A stretch of 27,434 nt of DNA from assembly GCA_964393845.1 (NCBI GenBank), contig CAYMUX010000037.1, positions 1 through 27,434 on the forward strand. The letters are read 5' to 3'. A program made the translations under genes and the position numbers. A model generated the notes under the pieces. The model made no database searches. It was not told where the DNA came from and saw nothing but the letters and a program-made list of their open reading frames with translations. This DNA is from UBA6902 sp964393845. GTDB lineage: Bacteria > Nitrospirota > Thermodesulfovibrionia > UBA6902. Within the stretch, counting starts at the first letter, position 1. Every line of letters starts with the position of its first letter. Below are positions 1 to 7,055 of the stretch, piece by piece.

Positions 1-30
1 TTTTTTTGATATTAGGGGACTGAAAGTAAC

Positions 31-164
31 CCCTTAGTTACGGGTGGCAGATGTTATTTCGAAGTTAGGGGAAATCTTATTAGTGCTTGATTAAAATAAA
101 GATAAGATTTCTCCTGACGTCGAAATGAAAACTAAAATAGTTTTTTGCCACCCGTAACTGAGGG
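31..164. repeat. imperfect fold-back (inverted repeat) element
   Basis: Left arm (about 31-80) and right arm (about 102-164) are imperfect reverse complements. The outer blocks pair CCCTTAGTTACGGGTGGCA with the complement of TGCCACCCGTAACTGAGGG, and the inner blocks pair around ATTTCGA and GAAATCTTA. A short AT-rich loop lies near 81-101, and the right arm has about 10 extra bases. No ORF lies inside. It could be a MITE-like element, a structured RNA, or a terminator for a gene left of the window. No clear target-site duplication was identified. Confidence 0.6.
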
Positions 165-568
165 ATTAAGCCTGACATGTAAATTTTGCTTGATTTTTCT
201 AATTAATATTGTTAATAATTAATGCACTGTATTTTTTTTACATTTCCACTTATAAAATTATAGAGTTTTTTATACCACCAAAATGACTAGCGTAATTTAT
301 GATAAATAATTTCTTGATTATCAAGAAAGGCCTCATCATAATATTTTTTTCAATTAGAAATTGCCTGTATCAATCTTTTTTAATATTGAGTTCTGCGAAA
401 AAATCAATTCTAAAGCAGGTCCAGTTACCCCCTAATACTATGGCTTACACTGTTTTTAATAAATTTATAATTGAATTGAAGGGGTTGAGATAGTCTGTTT
501 GAGTATATAGGAAAGATGTTGAGAATAAATTAACCAAATATCAATGATCACGAAATACAGGTTTAAGA
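165..568. other. AT-rich intergenic region upstream of the polyketide-like operon
   Basis: About 400 bases of strongly AT-rich DNA between the fold-back element and the ketoreductase gene. The operon promoter should lie here, but I found no -35/-10 pair with convincing spacing. A 64-codon ORF at 299-493 has low-complexity Ile/Phe/Lys-rich content, no ribosome binding site and no recognisable domain, so I treat it as chance. The region otherwise shows nothing I can name. Confidence 0.5.
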
Positions 569-1315
569 ATGACTCTTAACAATAAAACGGCTATTATTAG
601 TGGCGCTTCAAGAGGAATTGGCCGTGCTGTTGCTGTTGAATTAGCCGGCGAAGGTGTGAATATAAGTTTTAATTATCTAAAAAGCAGCAACGATGCGCTT
701 GCCCTTGAGAAAGAAATCAACGATTTAGGCGTTAAGGTAAAGTCATTTCAAGTGGACATTAAAGACTATAGAGCTGTTAAGTCCTGGGTAGATGATACGA
801 AAGAATTGTTTGGAGGCATAGACATTATAATTAATAATGCCGGTGTAATTAAAGATAAAGCGCTTGCTCTTATGGAACCTGATGACTGGCATGACGTCAT
901 TAATACCAATTTAGGCGGGACATTCAATCTCACCAGAGCTGCAATTATAGGGCTCATAAAACAGAAGGGCGGCGCTATTATTAATATTAGTTCAGTCAGC
1001 GGCATTGTAGGTATCCCTCGACAAACTAATTACTCTGCCTCAAAAGCCGGAATAATAGGGTTTACAAAATCTCTTGCCAGGGAAGTTGCTTCTTATAATA
1101 TAAGGGTTAATGCCGTTGCTCCAGGTTTTATTGAAACAGACATTCTTAAGGAATTGAAGGAAGACTATAAAGATCAGATAGTTAAACAAATACCATTAAG
1201 CAGGTTAGGCAAGCCTGAAGAAGTTGCGAAGATTGTCAAATTTTTAGTCAGTGAAGATGCAGGTTATATTACCGGCCAAACGTTCGTTATAGATGGCGGA
1301 CTGAGCATGGTTTAA
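569..1315 (+). CDS. FabG-like 3-oxoacyl-ACP reductase (SDR ketoreductase)
   Basis: Classical short-chain dehydrogenase/reductase of 248 residues, the usual FabG length. Visible are the nucleotide-binding SGASRGIG (residues 11-18), NNAG (89-92), Asn114, catalytic Ser142, and the YSASK motif with Tyr155 and Lys159. The C-terminal Gly-rich ITGQTFVIDGG is typical of FabG. It should reduce 3-oxoacyl-ACP to 3-hydroxyacyl-ACP with NAD(P)H in the cytoplasm. It is the first gene of a tight cluster; the next gene starts 4 bases after its stop. Because its neighbours are a chain-length-factor-like protein, ACP, dehydratase and ketosynthases, I infer that it is the dedicated ketoreductase of a type II polyketide/fatty-acid-like pathway and not the primary FabG. 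That inference is moderate; the enzyme class is nearly certain. Confidence 0.9.
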   Translation: MTLNNKTAIISGASRGIGRAVAVELAGEGVNISFNYLKSSNDALALEKEINDLGVKVKSFQVDIKDYRAVKSWVDDTKELFGGIDIIINNAGVIKDKALALMEPDDWHDVINTNLGGTFNLTRAAIIGLIKQKGGAIINISSVSGIVGIPRQTNYSASKAGIIGFTKSLAREVASYNIRVNAVAPGFIETDILKELKEDYKDQIVKQIPLSRLGKPEEVAKIVKFLVSEDAGYITGQTFVIDGGLSMV

Positions 1316-1319
1316 GTCA

Positions 1320-2552
1320 ATGGATACAAGAAAAATAGTAGTAACCGGACTTGGAGTAATTGCGCCGAACGGAATCGGGAAGGAAGAATTCTGGAGTTCT
1401 TTAAAAGAAGGGCGCTCCGGGATTAAGCCTATTAAACGCTTTGACACAAGAGGGTTCAAGTGCAAACTGGCAGGTGAAATTCAGGATTTTAAACCCGAGA
1501 AATTTCTGGGGGCCAAAGGGCTGAGAGACCTTGAAAGAACATCAAGATTATTGTGTTCTGCCGCTAAAATGGCAATAGAAGATGCTGATCTGAACATAGA
1601 TGAAAAAAATACTGATGATATCGGAGTATGTACGGGAACTACATTATCTGCTCTGTGGAATATTGCTGAATTTGGTAAAGAATTAATAACAGAGGGCCCA
1701 CGTTTTACTGGTGCTGCACTTTTCCCTGGAATGGTGATAAATGCTGCTTCAAGCCAGGTTTCAATCCGGTACAATATTCAGGGCTTTAACACAACTATTT
1801 CTACAGGGTATAGCTCAAGCATAGATGCATTAAAGTATGCCATAGATTTTATCAAACTGAGACGGATTAAGGCAGTATTAGTTGGAGGAGTGGAAAGTCT
1901 TTCTCTTGTAAACTATACCGGTTTTTATCGTTTAGGTTTCTTTGCCGGAATAAGGGGTGAAGAATTATCCTGTCCCTTTGATAAAAGGAGGAACGGCATT
2001 GTATTAGGAGAGGGCGCATCGGTTGTTGTGATAGAAGATGAGGAATATGCCCTTGAAAGGGGGGCAAATATTTACGCTCGTGTAAACGGCATTGGTAATT
2101 GTTTTGACACCTTTAAGATGGGTAAATATCATCCTGAAGCTATTGGTCTGAAAGAAAGCATAAGAGAGGCGATGAGAAATTCTGAATTGGACGTGTCAGA
2201 GATAGACTACATAAGTGCTTCAGCGAATTCTGTTCCGGAGCAGGATAAATTGGAAACAAAAGCTATTAAGGATGTTTATGGCAGGTATGCTTACAATATT
2301 CCTGTAAGCTCTATTAAGTCAATGATAGGCGAGACTTTTAGCGCAGGCGGTCTTTTTCAGATTGCTGCTTCCATAGGCAGTATGTATAAAGGTTTTATTC
2401 CGCCGACCATGAATTTTGAAATAAGGGATGATGCGTGTGATCTTGATTATGTGGCTAATAAGTCACGTATTACTCGTATTAATCACGTATTGATAAATAA
2501 CTATGGCCCCGGTGGAAGTAATGCAGCATTTATCTTATCCAAGTGGAACTGA
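1320..2552 (+). CDS. ketosynthase-like protein without catalytic residues (chain-length-factor-like)
   Basis: Full-length FabF/KAS-II-type thiolase-fold protein of 410 residues. The N-terminal RKIVVTGLGVIAPNG and the CPFDKRRNGIVLGEGA block (about 218-233) are intact. All catalytic positions except one are replaced: the nucleophile motif reads STGYSSS, with Tyr164 where Cys belongs; the first His motif reads SASAN, with Ser301 for His; and the second reads KSMIGE, with Glu338 for His. Lys333 is kept. There are no frameshifts, so this looks like a stable non-catalytic paralogue. In type II polyketide synthases such proteins are chain length factors that heterodimerise with an active ketosynthase; the likely partner is the intact one at 3239-4450. 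The Cys position holds Tyr and not the Gln common in actinobacterial chain length factors. Confidence 0.85.
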   Translation: MDTRKIVVTGLGVIAPNGIGKEEFWSSLKEGRSGIKPIKRFDTRGFKCKLAGEIQDFKPEKFLGAKGLRDLERTSRLLCSAAKMAIEDADLNIDEKNTDDIGVCTGTTLSALWNIAEFGKELITEGPRFTGAALFPGMVINAASSQVSIRYNIQGFNTTISTGYSSSIDALKYAIDFIKLRRIKAVLVGGVESLSLVNYTGFYRLGFFAGIRGEELSCPFDKRRNGIVLGEGASVVVIEDEEYALERGANIYARVNGIGNCFDTFKMGKYHPEAIGLKESIREAMRNSELDVSEIDYISASANSVPEQDKLETKAIKDVYGRYAYNIPVSSIKSMIGETFSAGGLFQIAASIGSMYKGFIPPTMNFEIRDDACDLDYVANKSRITRINHVLINNYGPGGSNAAFILSKWN

Positions 2553-2561
2553 GGAGGATGT
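2543..2561 (+). promoter_or_regulatory. strong Shine-Dalgarno before the acyl carrier protein
   Basis: The sequence GAGGAGGATGT directly precedes the ATG at 2562 and overlaps the stop of the upstream gene. It is the strongest ribosome binding site in the operon, consistent with the acyl carrier protein being needed in excess over the enzymes. Confidence 0.6.
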
Positions 2562-2801
2562 ATGAGTAACAATTTCGCGGAAGAAATTAGAGACATGGTT
2601 TCGGAAATTCTTGAGGTACCGGTTGAACAGCTCACGCCGGATGTAGATTTTTTTAAGGATTTAAATGTGGATTCATTAAAAGCAATTGAAATTGTGGCTG
2701 CCTTTGAAAAGAGGTACCGAATTATTGTCCCTGAAGAGGATATTCCAAAGATTCGAAATCTGGGCCAGTTAATTGAATATACGAAGAGTATAACAAACTG
2801 A
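2562..2801 (+). CDS. acyl carrier protein
   Basis: Small acidic 79-residue protein with the phosphopantetheine attachment motif VDSLKAIEI; Ser38 is the predicted 4'-phosphopantetheine site. The helix-II motif has LKAIE where the housekeeping FAS-II AcpP typically has LDTVE, which suggests a specialised carrier. It would tether growing acyl chains for the flanking ketosynthases, ketoreductase and dehydratase. It sits 9 bases after the chain-length-factor-like gene and 3 bases before the dehydratase gene. No phosphopantetheinyl transferase is encoded in the window, so activation must come from elsewhere. Confidence 0.93.
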   Translation: MSNNFAEEIRDMVSEILEVPVEQLTPDVDFFKDLNVDSLKAIEIVAAFEKRYRIIVPEEDIPKIRNLGQLIEYTKSITN

Positions 2802-2804
2802 TAT

Positions 2805-3242
2805 ATGATCTGGGACCAAGAAAAGATTAAATCTGTCCTGCCGCACCGTGAGCCATTTCTTTTCATTGATGAAATACTTGAGATAGAGGGAACTCAAAAA
2901 ATTATAGCTGTCAAAAAAATTGGAGACAGTGAAGATTATTTCAAAGGACACTTCCCCGGGAACCCCATAATGCCCGGTGTTCTCATCATCGAAGCAATGG
3001 CACAGGCATCAGTAATCCTTTTTTCTCTTGACAGGCCTCATATTGCTGAGGCTCAGCCTGATTATTATTTAGGAAAAGTCAAGGCAGAGTTTCTTGCGCC
3101 GGCACATCCTGGAGATCAACTGATTGTAGAATCAATTAAAGTAAAGTTTCTCGATAATGCTGCGATTACCGACACATTGGCTAAAGTAAATGGTAGGGTC
3201 GTGGCAAAGGCAAACCTTGTATTCAGCATTCAACAGAAATGA
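2805..3242 (+). CDS. FabZ-like 3-hydroxyacyl-ACP dehydratase
   Basis: Hot-dog-fold dehydratase of 145 residues, the usual FabZ length. It opens with the typical SVLPHREPFLFIDEI. Catalytic His49 lies in YFKGHFPGNPIMPG and Glu63 in IIEAMAQAS, both in the family spacing. It should dehydrate 3-hydroxyacyl-ACP to trans-2-enoyl-ACP. Its stop codon overlaps the next start in an ATGA arrangement, indicating translational coupling to the intact ketosynthase. With a ketoreductase in the same operon but no enoyl reductase, the expected chains would keep their double bonds; that last step is inference. Confidence 0.92.
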   Translation: MIWDQEKIKSVLPHREPFLFIDEILEIEGTQKIIAVKKIGDSEDYFKGHFPGNPIMPGVLIIEAMAQASVILFSLDRPHIAEAQPDYYLGKVKAEFLAPAHPGDQLIVESIKVKFLDNAAITDTLAKVNGRVVAKANLVFSIQQK

Positions 3243-4450
3243 GTGAAAGAAGAGTTGTTGTTACCGGTTTAGGGGTCGTTTCATCTGTCGGAATAGGAAA
3301 AGAAAACTTCTGGGAAGCTATCACTAATGGTAAGTCCGGGATCAGCGAAGTCTCGTCTTTCGACACAAGTGAACATAGATGCCATTATGCCGGTGAGATA
3401 AAGAATTTCAACCCCGAAGATTTTATCCCGAAAAGAAAACTCCCCTTTTTAGGTCGGACATCGCAGTTATCTATAGCAGCTACATCCCTTGCTTTACAGG
3501 ACGCCAATTTTTCCAGTAAAAAAATCAATGGGGATAGAACAGGCATTTTCATTGGAACAACCATGGGGGAAAAACCTCTGGAGGAAGCTATTGATACCTG
3601 GATAATGGCAGGGATCGAAGAAATCAGCAAGACAAAAATATTGCAGTCTTCGGCCAATAATATTCCTGCCAATATAGGACTTTACTTTAAGCTTGGGGGA
3701 CCAAACTATCTCATTCCTACAGCTTGTGCTGCCGGTAATTATGCTATTGGTTATGGATTTGATTATATAAAAAGAGGAGACCTGGATTATGCAATAGTAG
3801 GCGGCGCTGATGCATTCTCTAAACTTGCATTTACTGGTTTTCAACGTATTTATGCAATGGCTCGTGATAAATGCAGGCCCTTTGATAAGAACAGAAAAGG
3901 GATGCTCGTAGGCGAAGGAGCAGCCATTTTGTTTCTTGAATCACTGGATTCTGCCTTACATCGAAAAGCGGACATATATGCAGAAGTACCGGGCTATGGC
4001 ATTAGCTGTGATGCATACCATATGACGGCATCCAAGGCAGAGGGCATTGAGAAAGCAATGCTGAAAGCTTTGAAATATGCGCGCATTAATAAAGATGAAG
4101 TTGATTATATCAATGCTCATGGCACCGGTACGCCGGGCAACGATAAAACTGAATGCTCTGCAATAAAGAAGCTTTTTAAAGACCGATATAAATCGATCCC
4201 TGTCAGTTCAATTAAATCCATGCTCGGCCATCCCATGGGCGCAGCCTCTGCGATTGAGGCATTGACCTGTTGTCTTACTGTTAAGGAAAATGTCATACCA
4301 CCTACAATTAATTTTGAAACGCCGGATCCGGCATGCGATATAGATTGTGTTCCAAATAAAGCAAGAGTTAAGAGAGTAAACATTGCATTAAATAACGGTT
4401 TTGCATTTGGTGGCAATAATTCATGCCTTGTTGTAAAAAAATTTAAATAA
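3239..4450 (+). CDS. 3-oxoacyl-ACP synthase, catalytically intact (FabF/KAS-II type)
   Basis: 403-residue decarboxylating ketosynthase. Nucleophile Cys163 lies in PTACAAGNYAIG, His294 in NAHGTGTPGND, Lys326 in SSIKSMLGH and His331 in the same block; the GEGAA loop follows FDKNRKGMLV. All catalytic residues of the FabF family are therefore present. It overlaps the dehydratase gene by 4 bases. As the only FabF-like protein here that is both intact and close to canonical, it is the likely active half of a heterodimer with the residue-less paralogue at 1320-2552. It would condense malonyl-ACP with the growing chain. Start choice rests on the overlap and the conserved RRVVVTGLGVVS N-terminus. Confidence 0.92.
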   Translation: MSERRVVVTGLGVVSSVGIGKENFWEAITNGKSGISEVSSFDTSEHRCHYAGEIKNFNPEDFIPKRKLPFLGRTSQLSIAATSLALQDANFSSKKINGDRTGIFIGTTMGEKPLEEAIDTWIMAGIEEISKTKILQSSANNIPANIGLYFKLGGPNYLIPTACAAGNYAIGYGFDYIKRGDLDYAIVGGADAFSKLAFTGFQRIYAMARDKCRPFDKNRKGMLVGEGAAILFLESLDSALHRKADIYAEVPGYGISCDAYHMTASKAEGIEKAMLKALKYARINKDEVDYINAHGTGTPGNDKTECSAIKKLFKDRYKSIPVSSIKSMLGHPMGAASAIEALTCCLTVKENVIPPTINFETPDPACDIDCVPNKARVKRVNIALNNGFAFGGNNSCLVVKKFK

Positions 4451-4588
4451 TCTTGAAGGTAATAAATAGAAGAATGTTTACAACGGGACAAGGGTCTTTA
4501 GTTTTTCATGATATGGCATTAAGTCTTGAAAATGTGTGTTTATTATTGAGAGATACAGCAGTTAGTTTTTATAGTAATTCGTATAAAC
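4451..4588 (+). other. 138-base spacer splitting the biosynthetic cluster
   Basis: This is the only real gap in the cluster. It contains the candidate promoter listed separately. A 47-codon ORF at 4474-4617 in another frame overlaps the methyltransferase start; it has no recognisable motif and I do not count it as a gene. Confidence 0.4.
4546..4575 (+). promoter_or_regulatory. candidate sigma-70 promoter for methyltransferase-KS3-kinase genes
   Basis: TTGAGA at 4546-4551 and TATAGT at 4570-4575 are each one mismatch from consensus with an 18-base spacer. Transcription would begin near 4582, only about 7 bases before the ATG at 4589. Neither that ATG nor the in-frame ATG at 4601 has a Shine-Dalgarno sequence, which fits a leaderless or near-leaderless transcript. 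AT-rich DNA makes chance matches common. Confidence 0.4.
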
Positions 4589-5755
4589 ATGTTCACCTTA
4601 ATGAGTCAAGAAGATAAGAGAAATATATATAAGATTTTCCCCGATACATACTATGAACTTGTCCGTTTATCAAAAGAATATGTTACATGTTTGATCATTG
4701 ATATTTTGGCAAGATCCAATATTGATCGCCTTGTAACATCCGAATTTATTTCTGTAGATAAAATTATCCTGGATTTAAATTTTATTCAAGAAGCAAAAAT
4801 CCCTGTCTATTGGATGCTTTCTTATTTGCGAGACAGAGGATTTATAGAAGAAAAACAAATAAATAAAATCTCATATTTTAAAAAGTCTGGAGACTTTCCA
4901 GATATAGATCCAGATAAAGTAAATGACAGGATGTTAAAAATAGACAGCAATGTGCTTCCTTCAAATTTATTGTTAGAGAAGGCGGCAAAGGGATACCCTG
5001 ATTTTCTTCGAGGTAAGAGAAATGCTATTGATATACTTTTCACAGATGACAAAATGGATTTGTGGACTAACTATTTTAATAATAACAACAGCGGTTATGT
5101 TGTTTATAATTCTTTTGCAACACTTGGATTATTGAAATGGCTTCCGGATAAGGATGACATGAAAATATTAGAAGTCGGCGGAGGTACAGGAAGTGCTTCC
5201 ATTTTCTTTCTTAAGGAAATGTGTAAAAAGGGACTTGTTAATAGAGTTGGAAAATATATCTTTTCTGACACTTCACCAATATTCCTGAGAGTCGGCAACA
5301 AAACTATGATTAAAGAATTGCCTGACACTGAAATGATTCAACTCAAGACGCTGGATTTTAACAGATCTTTTGACTCACAAGGAATAAAACCTGATAGTGT
5401 TGATATGATATTTGGAGTTAACTCTGTTCATGCAGCAGTGGACTTAGTAAGATCACTGGAATTTATGAATAACGTTTTAAAGCCGGGAGGATCACTTCTC
5501 TTGTCTGAATGCGTAAGGCCGGGGGAAAATGGATTATTATTTCAGGAGTTAATATTTAATTTATTTTACAACTACCGCGAGGTGAAACTGTCTGCAATAA
5601 GGCCTATGCCCGGTTTTCTTGATATTAAGAGCTGGAAGAGAATTTTTGAAAAAGCTAAATTTAAGAATATCGAGTTATTAACTAATGTTGATTATGATAT
5701 AAAGAAAAATTTTCATCAAGAGGTTTTTGCCATGGTTATAAAAGGAGATAAATAG
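4589..5755 (+). CDS. SAM-dependent methyltransferase of the polyketide-like cluster
   Basis: 388-residue class I methyltransferase. The N-terminal part (about 20-90) looks like the winged-helix/dimerisation region of small-molecule methyltransferases. Motif I is KILEVGGGTGSAS at about residues 192-204, followed by an acidic loop, the motif GVNSVHAA, and VLKPGGSLLLSE near residue 300. It belongs with stand-alone or PKS-embedded type 11/12 methyltransferases; whether it acts on carbon or oxygen cannot be read from sequence. The third ketosynthase gene follows 2 bases after its stop. The coding sequence is visibly more AT-rich than the upstream genes. No ribosome binding site is seen; 4601 is an alternative start. 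Substrate is inferred to be the product or ACP-bound intermediate of the cluster. Confidence 0.82.
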   Translation: MFTLMSQEDKRNIYKIFPDTYYELVRLSKEYVTCLIIDILARSNIDRLVTSEFISVDKIILDLNFIQEAKIPVYWMLSYLRDRGFIEEKQINKISYFKKSGDFPDIDPDKVNDRMLKIDSNVLPSNLLLEKAAKGYPDFLRGKRNAIDILFTDDKMDLWTNYFNNNNSGYVVYNSFATLGLLKWLPDKDDMKILEVGGGTGSASIFFLKEMCKKGLVNRVGKYIFSDTSPIFLRVGNKTMIKELPDTEMIQLKTLDFNRSFDSQGIKPDSVDMIFGVNSVHAAVDLVRSLEFMNNVLKPGGSLLLSECVRPGENGLLFQELIFNLFYNYREVKLSAIRPMPGFLDIKSWKRIFEKAKFKNIELLTNVDYDIKKNFHQEVFAMVIKGDK

Positions 5756-5757
5756 TT

Positions 5758-7050
5758 ATGACCGAGCGTAGGCGGGTTGTGGTTACAGGAATGGGACCTA
5801 TAAGCTCAATAGGTACAGGAAAAAGTGTTGTTTGGGAAAATATGCTTCAGGAAAGAACGAATATATGTTTATTAGATAATTATGTATTCGGGAAATATTC
5901 TAACAATTTTCATGTACATAAGATTAATAATTTCAATATTAATGAATATGGAATGAATGATGCGATTTTGGAAGATATAAAAAAATGGCAATACGGAGAG
6001 GAAGTTATCGATCTATACTATTTATTGGCTTCAATGAAATTGGCTTTAAATGACAGTAAATTGCAATATGAGGACCGAGGAGATATCGGCTGCATATTAA
6101 CCCATGAAAATCCAGGTATTGAACAATTCTGTTCCACTTTTATAAATAAATCATATGACATTTATAAAAATAGAAAGGGATTATCTGAGGAAGAATACTT
6201 TAATATTCTTACTTATTCTTTAGATACTAATGTTAACGATTTGCAGACTTTTATATTTTTATTTTATGCAGCAAGATTATTTAACATCCGTGGATATTCT
6301 CTATTCATTAATAACTCATGTGCTTCCGGTTCATATGCAATTGAAGCAGCAAGCCAGACTATTCAGAACAATGTAAACAAAGCTGTTATTGTTGCATCTT
6401 CTGAACATCCGGCAATATATAAACACTTATGGTTTGAAAAACTGAAAATATTGTCTGAAGAAGGGAAAATTAAACCATTTTCCAAAAACAGGAACGGTTT
6501 TATTTGTGGCGAAGGTGGTGCTGCTTTGGTACTGGAAGATATGGAACATGCCTTGAAAAGAGGAGCACATATTTATGCTGAGTATGTAGGGGGGACTTGC
6601 AAACAGGATAGCTGGAAGATTACCGTGCCGGATATAAATCAGGATTCTTACAGAAAAACAATATCTGAATCGTTAATGAAATGTGGATTAGCTCCTGGTG
6701 ATATAGATATCATTACTTCTCATGGATTAGGTGCTCCGTTAATTGATCAATATGAGGCAAAGGCAATTACGGATGTATTTGGGAAAAATAATGAAAAACC
6801 TTTTATAACAGCTTTCAAGCCGTATTTTGGTCATACATTAGGGAATTGTGCGCTTCTGGAAACTATTATTCTTATATTATGTATGCAGGAAAATACAATA
6901 CTGCCTATTTTGAATTATGAAGGAGAAGATCCGAAATTAAATATAAGAATCAATCAGAATAAAATACATGCACAGTTAAACACTGGCATGAAAATAGTAT
7001 GGGGTTTTGGCGGATACAATGCTGCTACCATATTTAGAAAATTAATATAG
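5758..7050 (+). CDS. divergent third ketosynthase with intact catalytic residues
   Basis: 430 residues, longer than FabF because of extra sequence at about 120-170 before the nucleophile. The N-terminus RRRVVVTGMGPISSIG is typical. Cys188 lies in NNSCASGSYAI, His322 in TSHGLGAP, Lys354 and His359 in FKPYFGH, and GEGGAA is present, so it should be catalytically competent. The first His motif (TSHGLGAP) departs from the usual NAHGTGTP. Aryl polyene systems also carry a third ketosynthase (ApeR) beside a KS/CLF pair; whether this one is its counterpart, a starter-unit enzyme or a separate branch is open. It starts 2 bases after the methyltransferase and shares its AT-rich composition. It is followed 5 bases later by a histidine kinase gene. 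Confidence 0.85.
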   Translation: MTERRRVVVTGMGPISSIGTGKSVVWENMLQERTNICLLDNYVFGKYSNNFHVHKINNFNINEYGMNDAILEDIKKWQYGEEVIDLYYLLASMKLALNDSKLQYEDRGDIGCILTHENPGIEQFCSTFINKSYDIYKNRKGLSEEEYFNILTYSLDTNVNDLQTFIFLFYAARLFNIRGYSLFINNSCASGSYAIEAASQTIQNNVNKAVIVASSEHPAIYKHLWFEKLKILSEEGKIKPFSKNRNGFICGEGGAALVLEDMEHALKRGAHIYAEYVGGTCKQDSWKITVPDINQDSYRKTISESLMKCGLAPGDIDIITSHGLGAPLIDQYEAKAITDVFGKNNEKPFITAFKPYFGHTLGNCALLETIILILCMQENTILPILNYEGEDPKLNIRINQNKIHAQLNTGMKIVWGFGGYNAATIFRKLI

Positions 7051-7055
7051 CCTAT

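Noticed and set aside
299..493. 64-codon + strand ORF upstream of the ketoreductase
   Set aside because: Low-complexity AT-driven composition, no ribosome binding site, no recognisable domain.
4474..4617. 47-codon ORF between the second ketosynthase and the methyltransferase
   Set aside because: No motif, overlaps the methyltransferase start in another frame, and contains the candidate promoter; probably chance.
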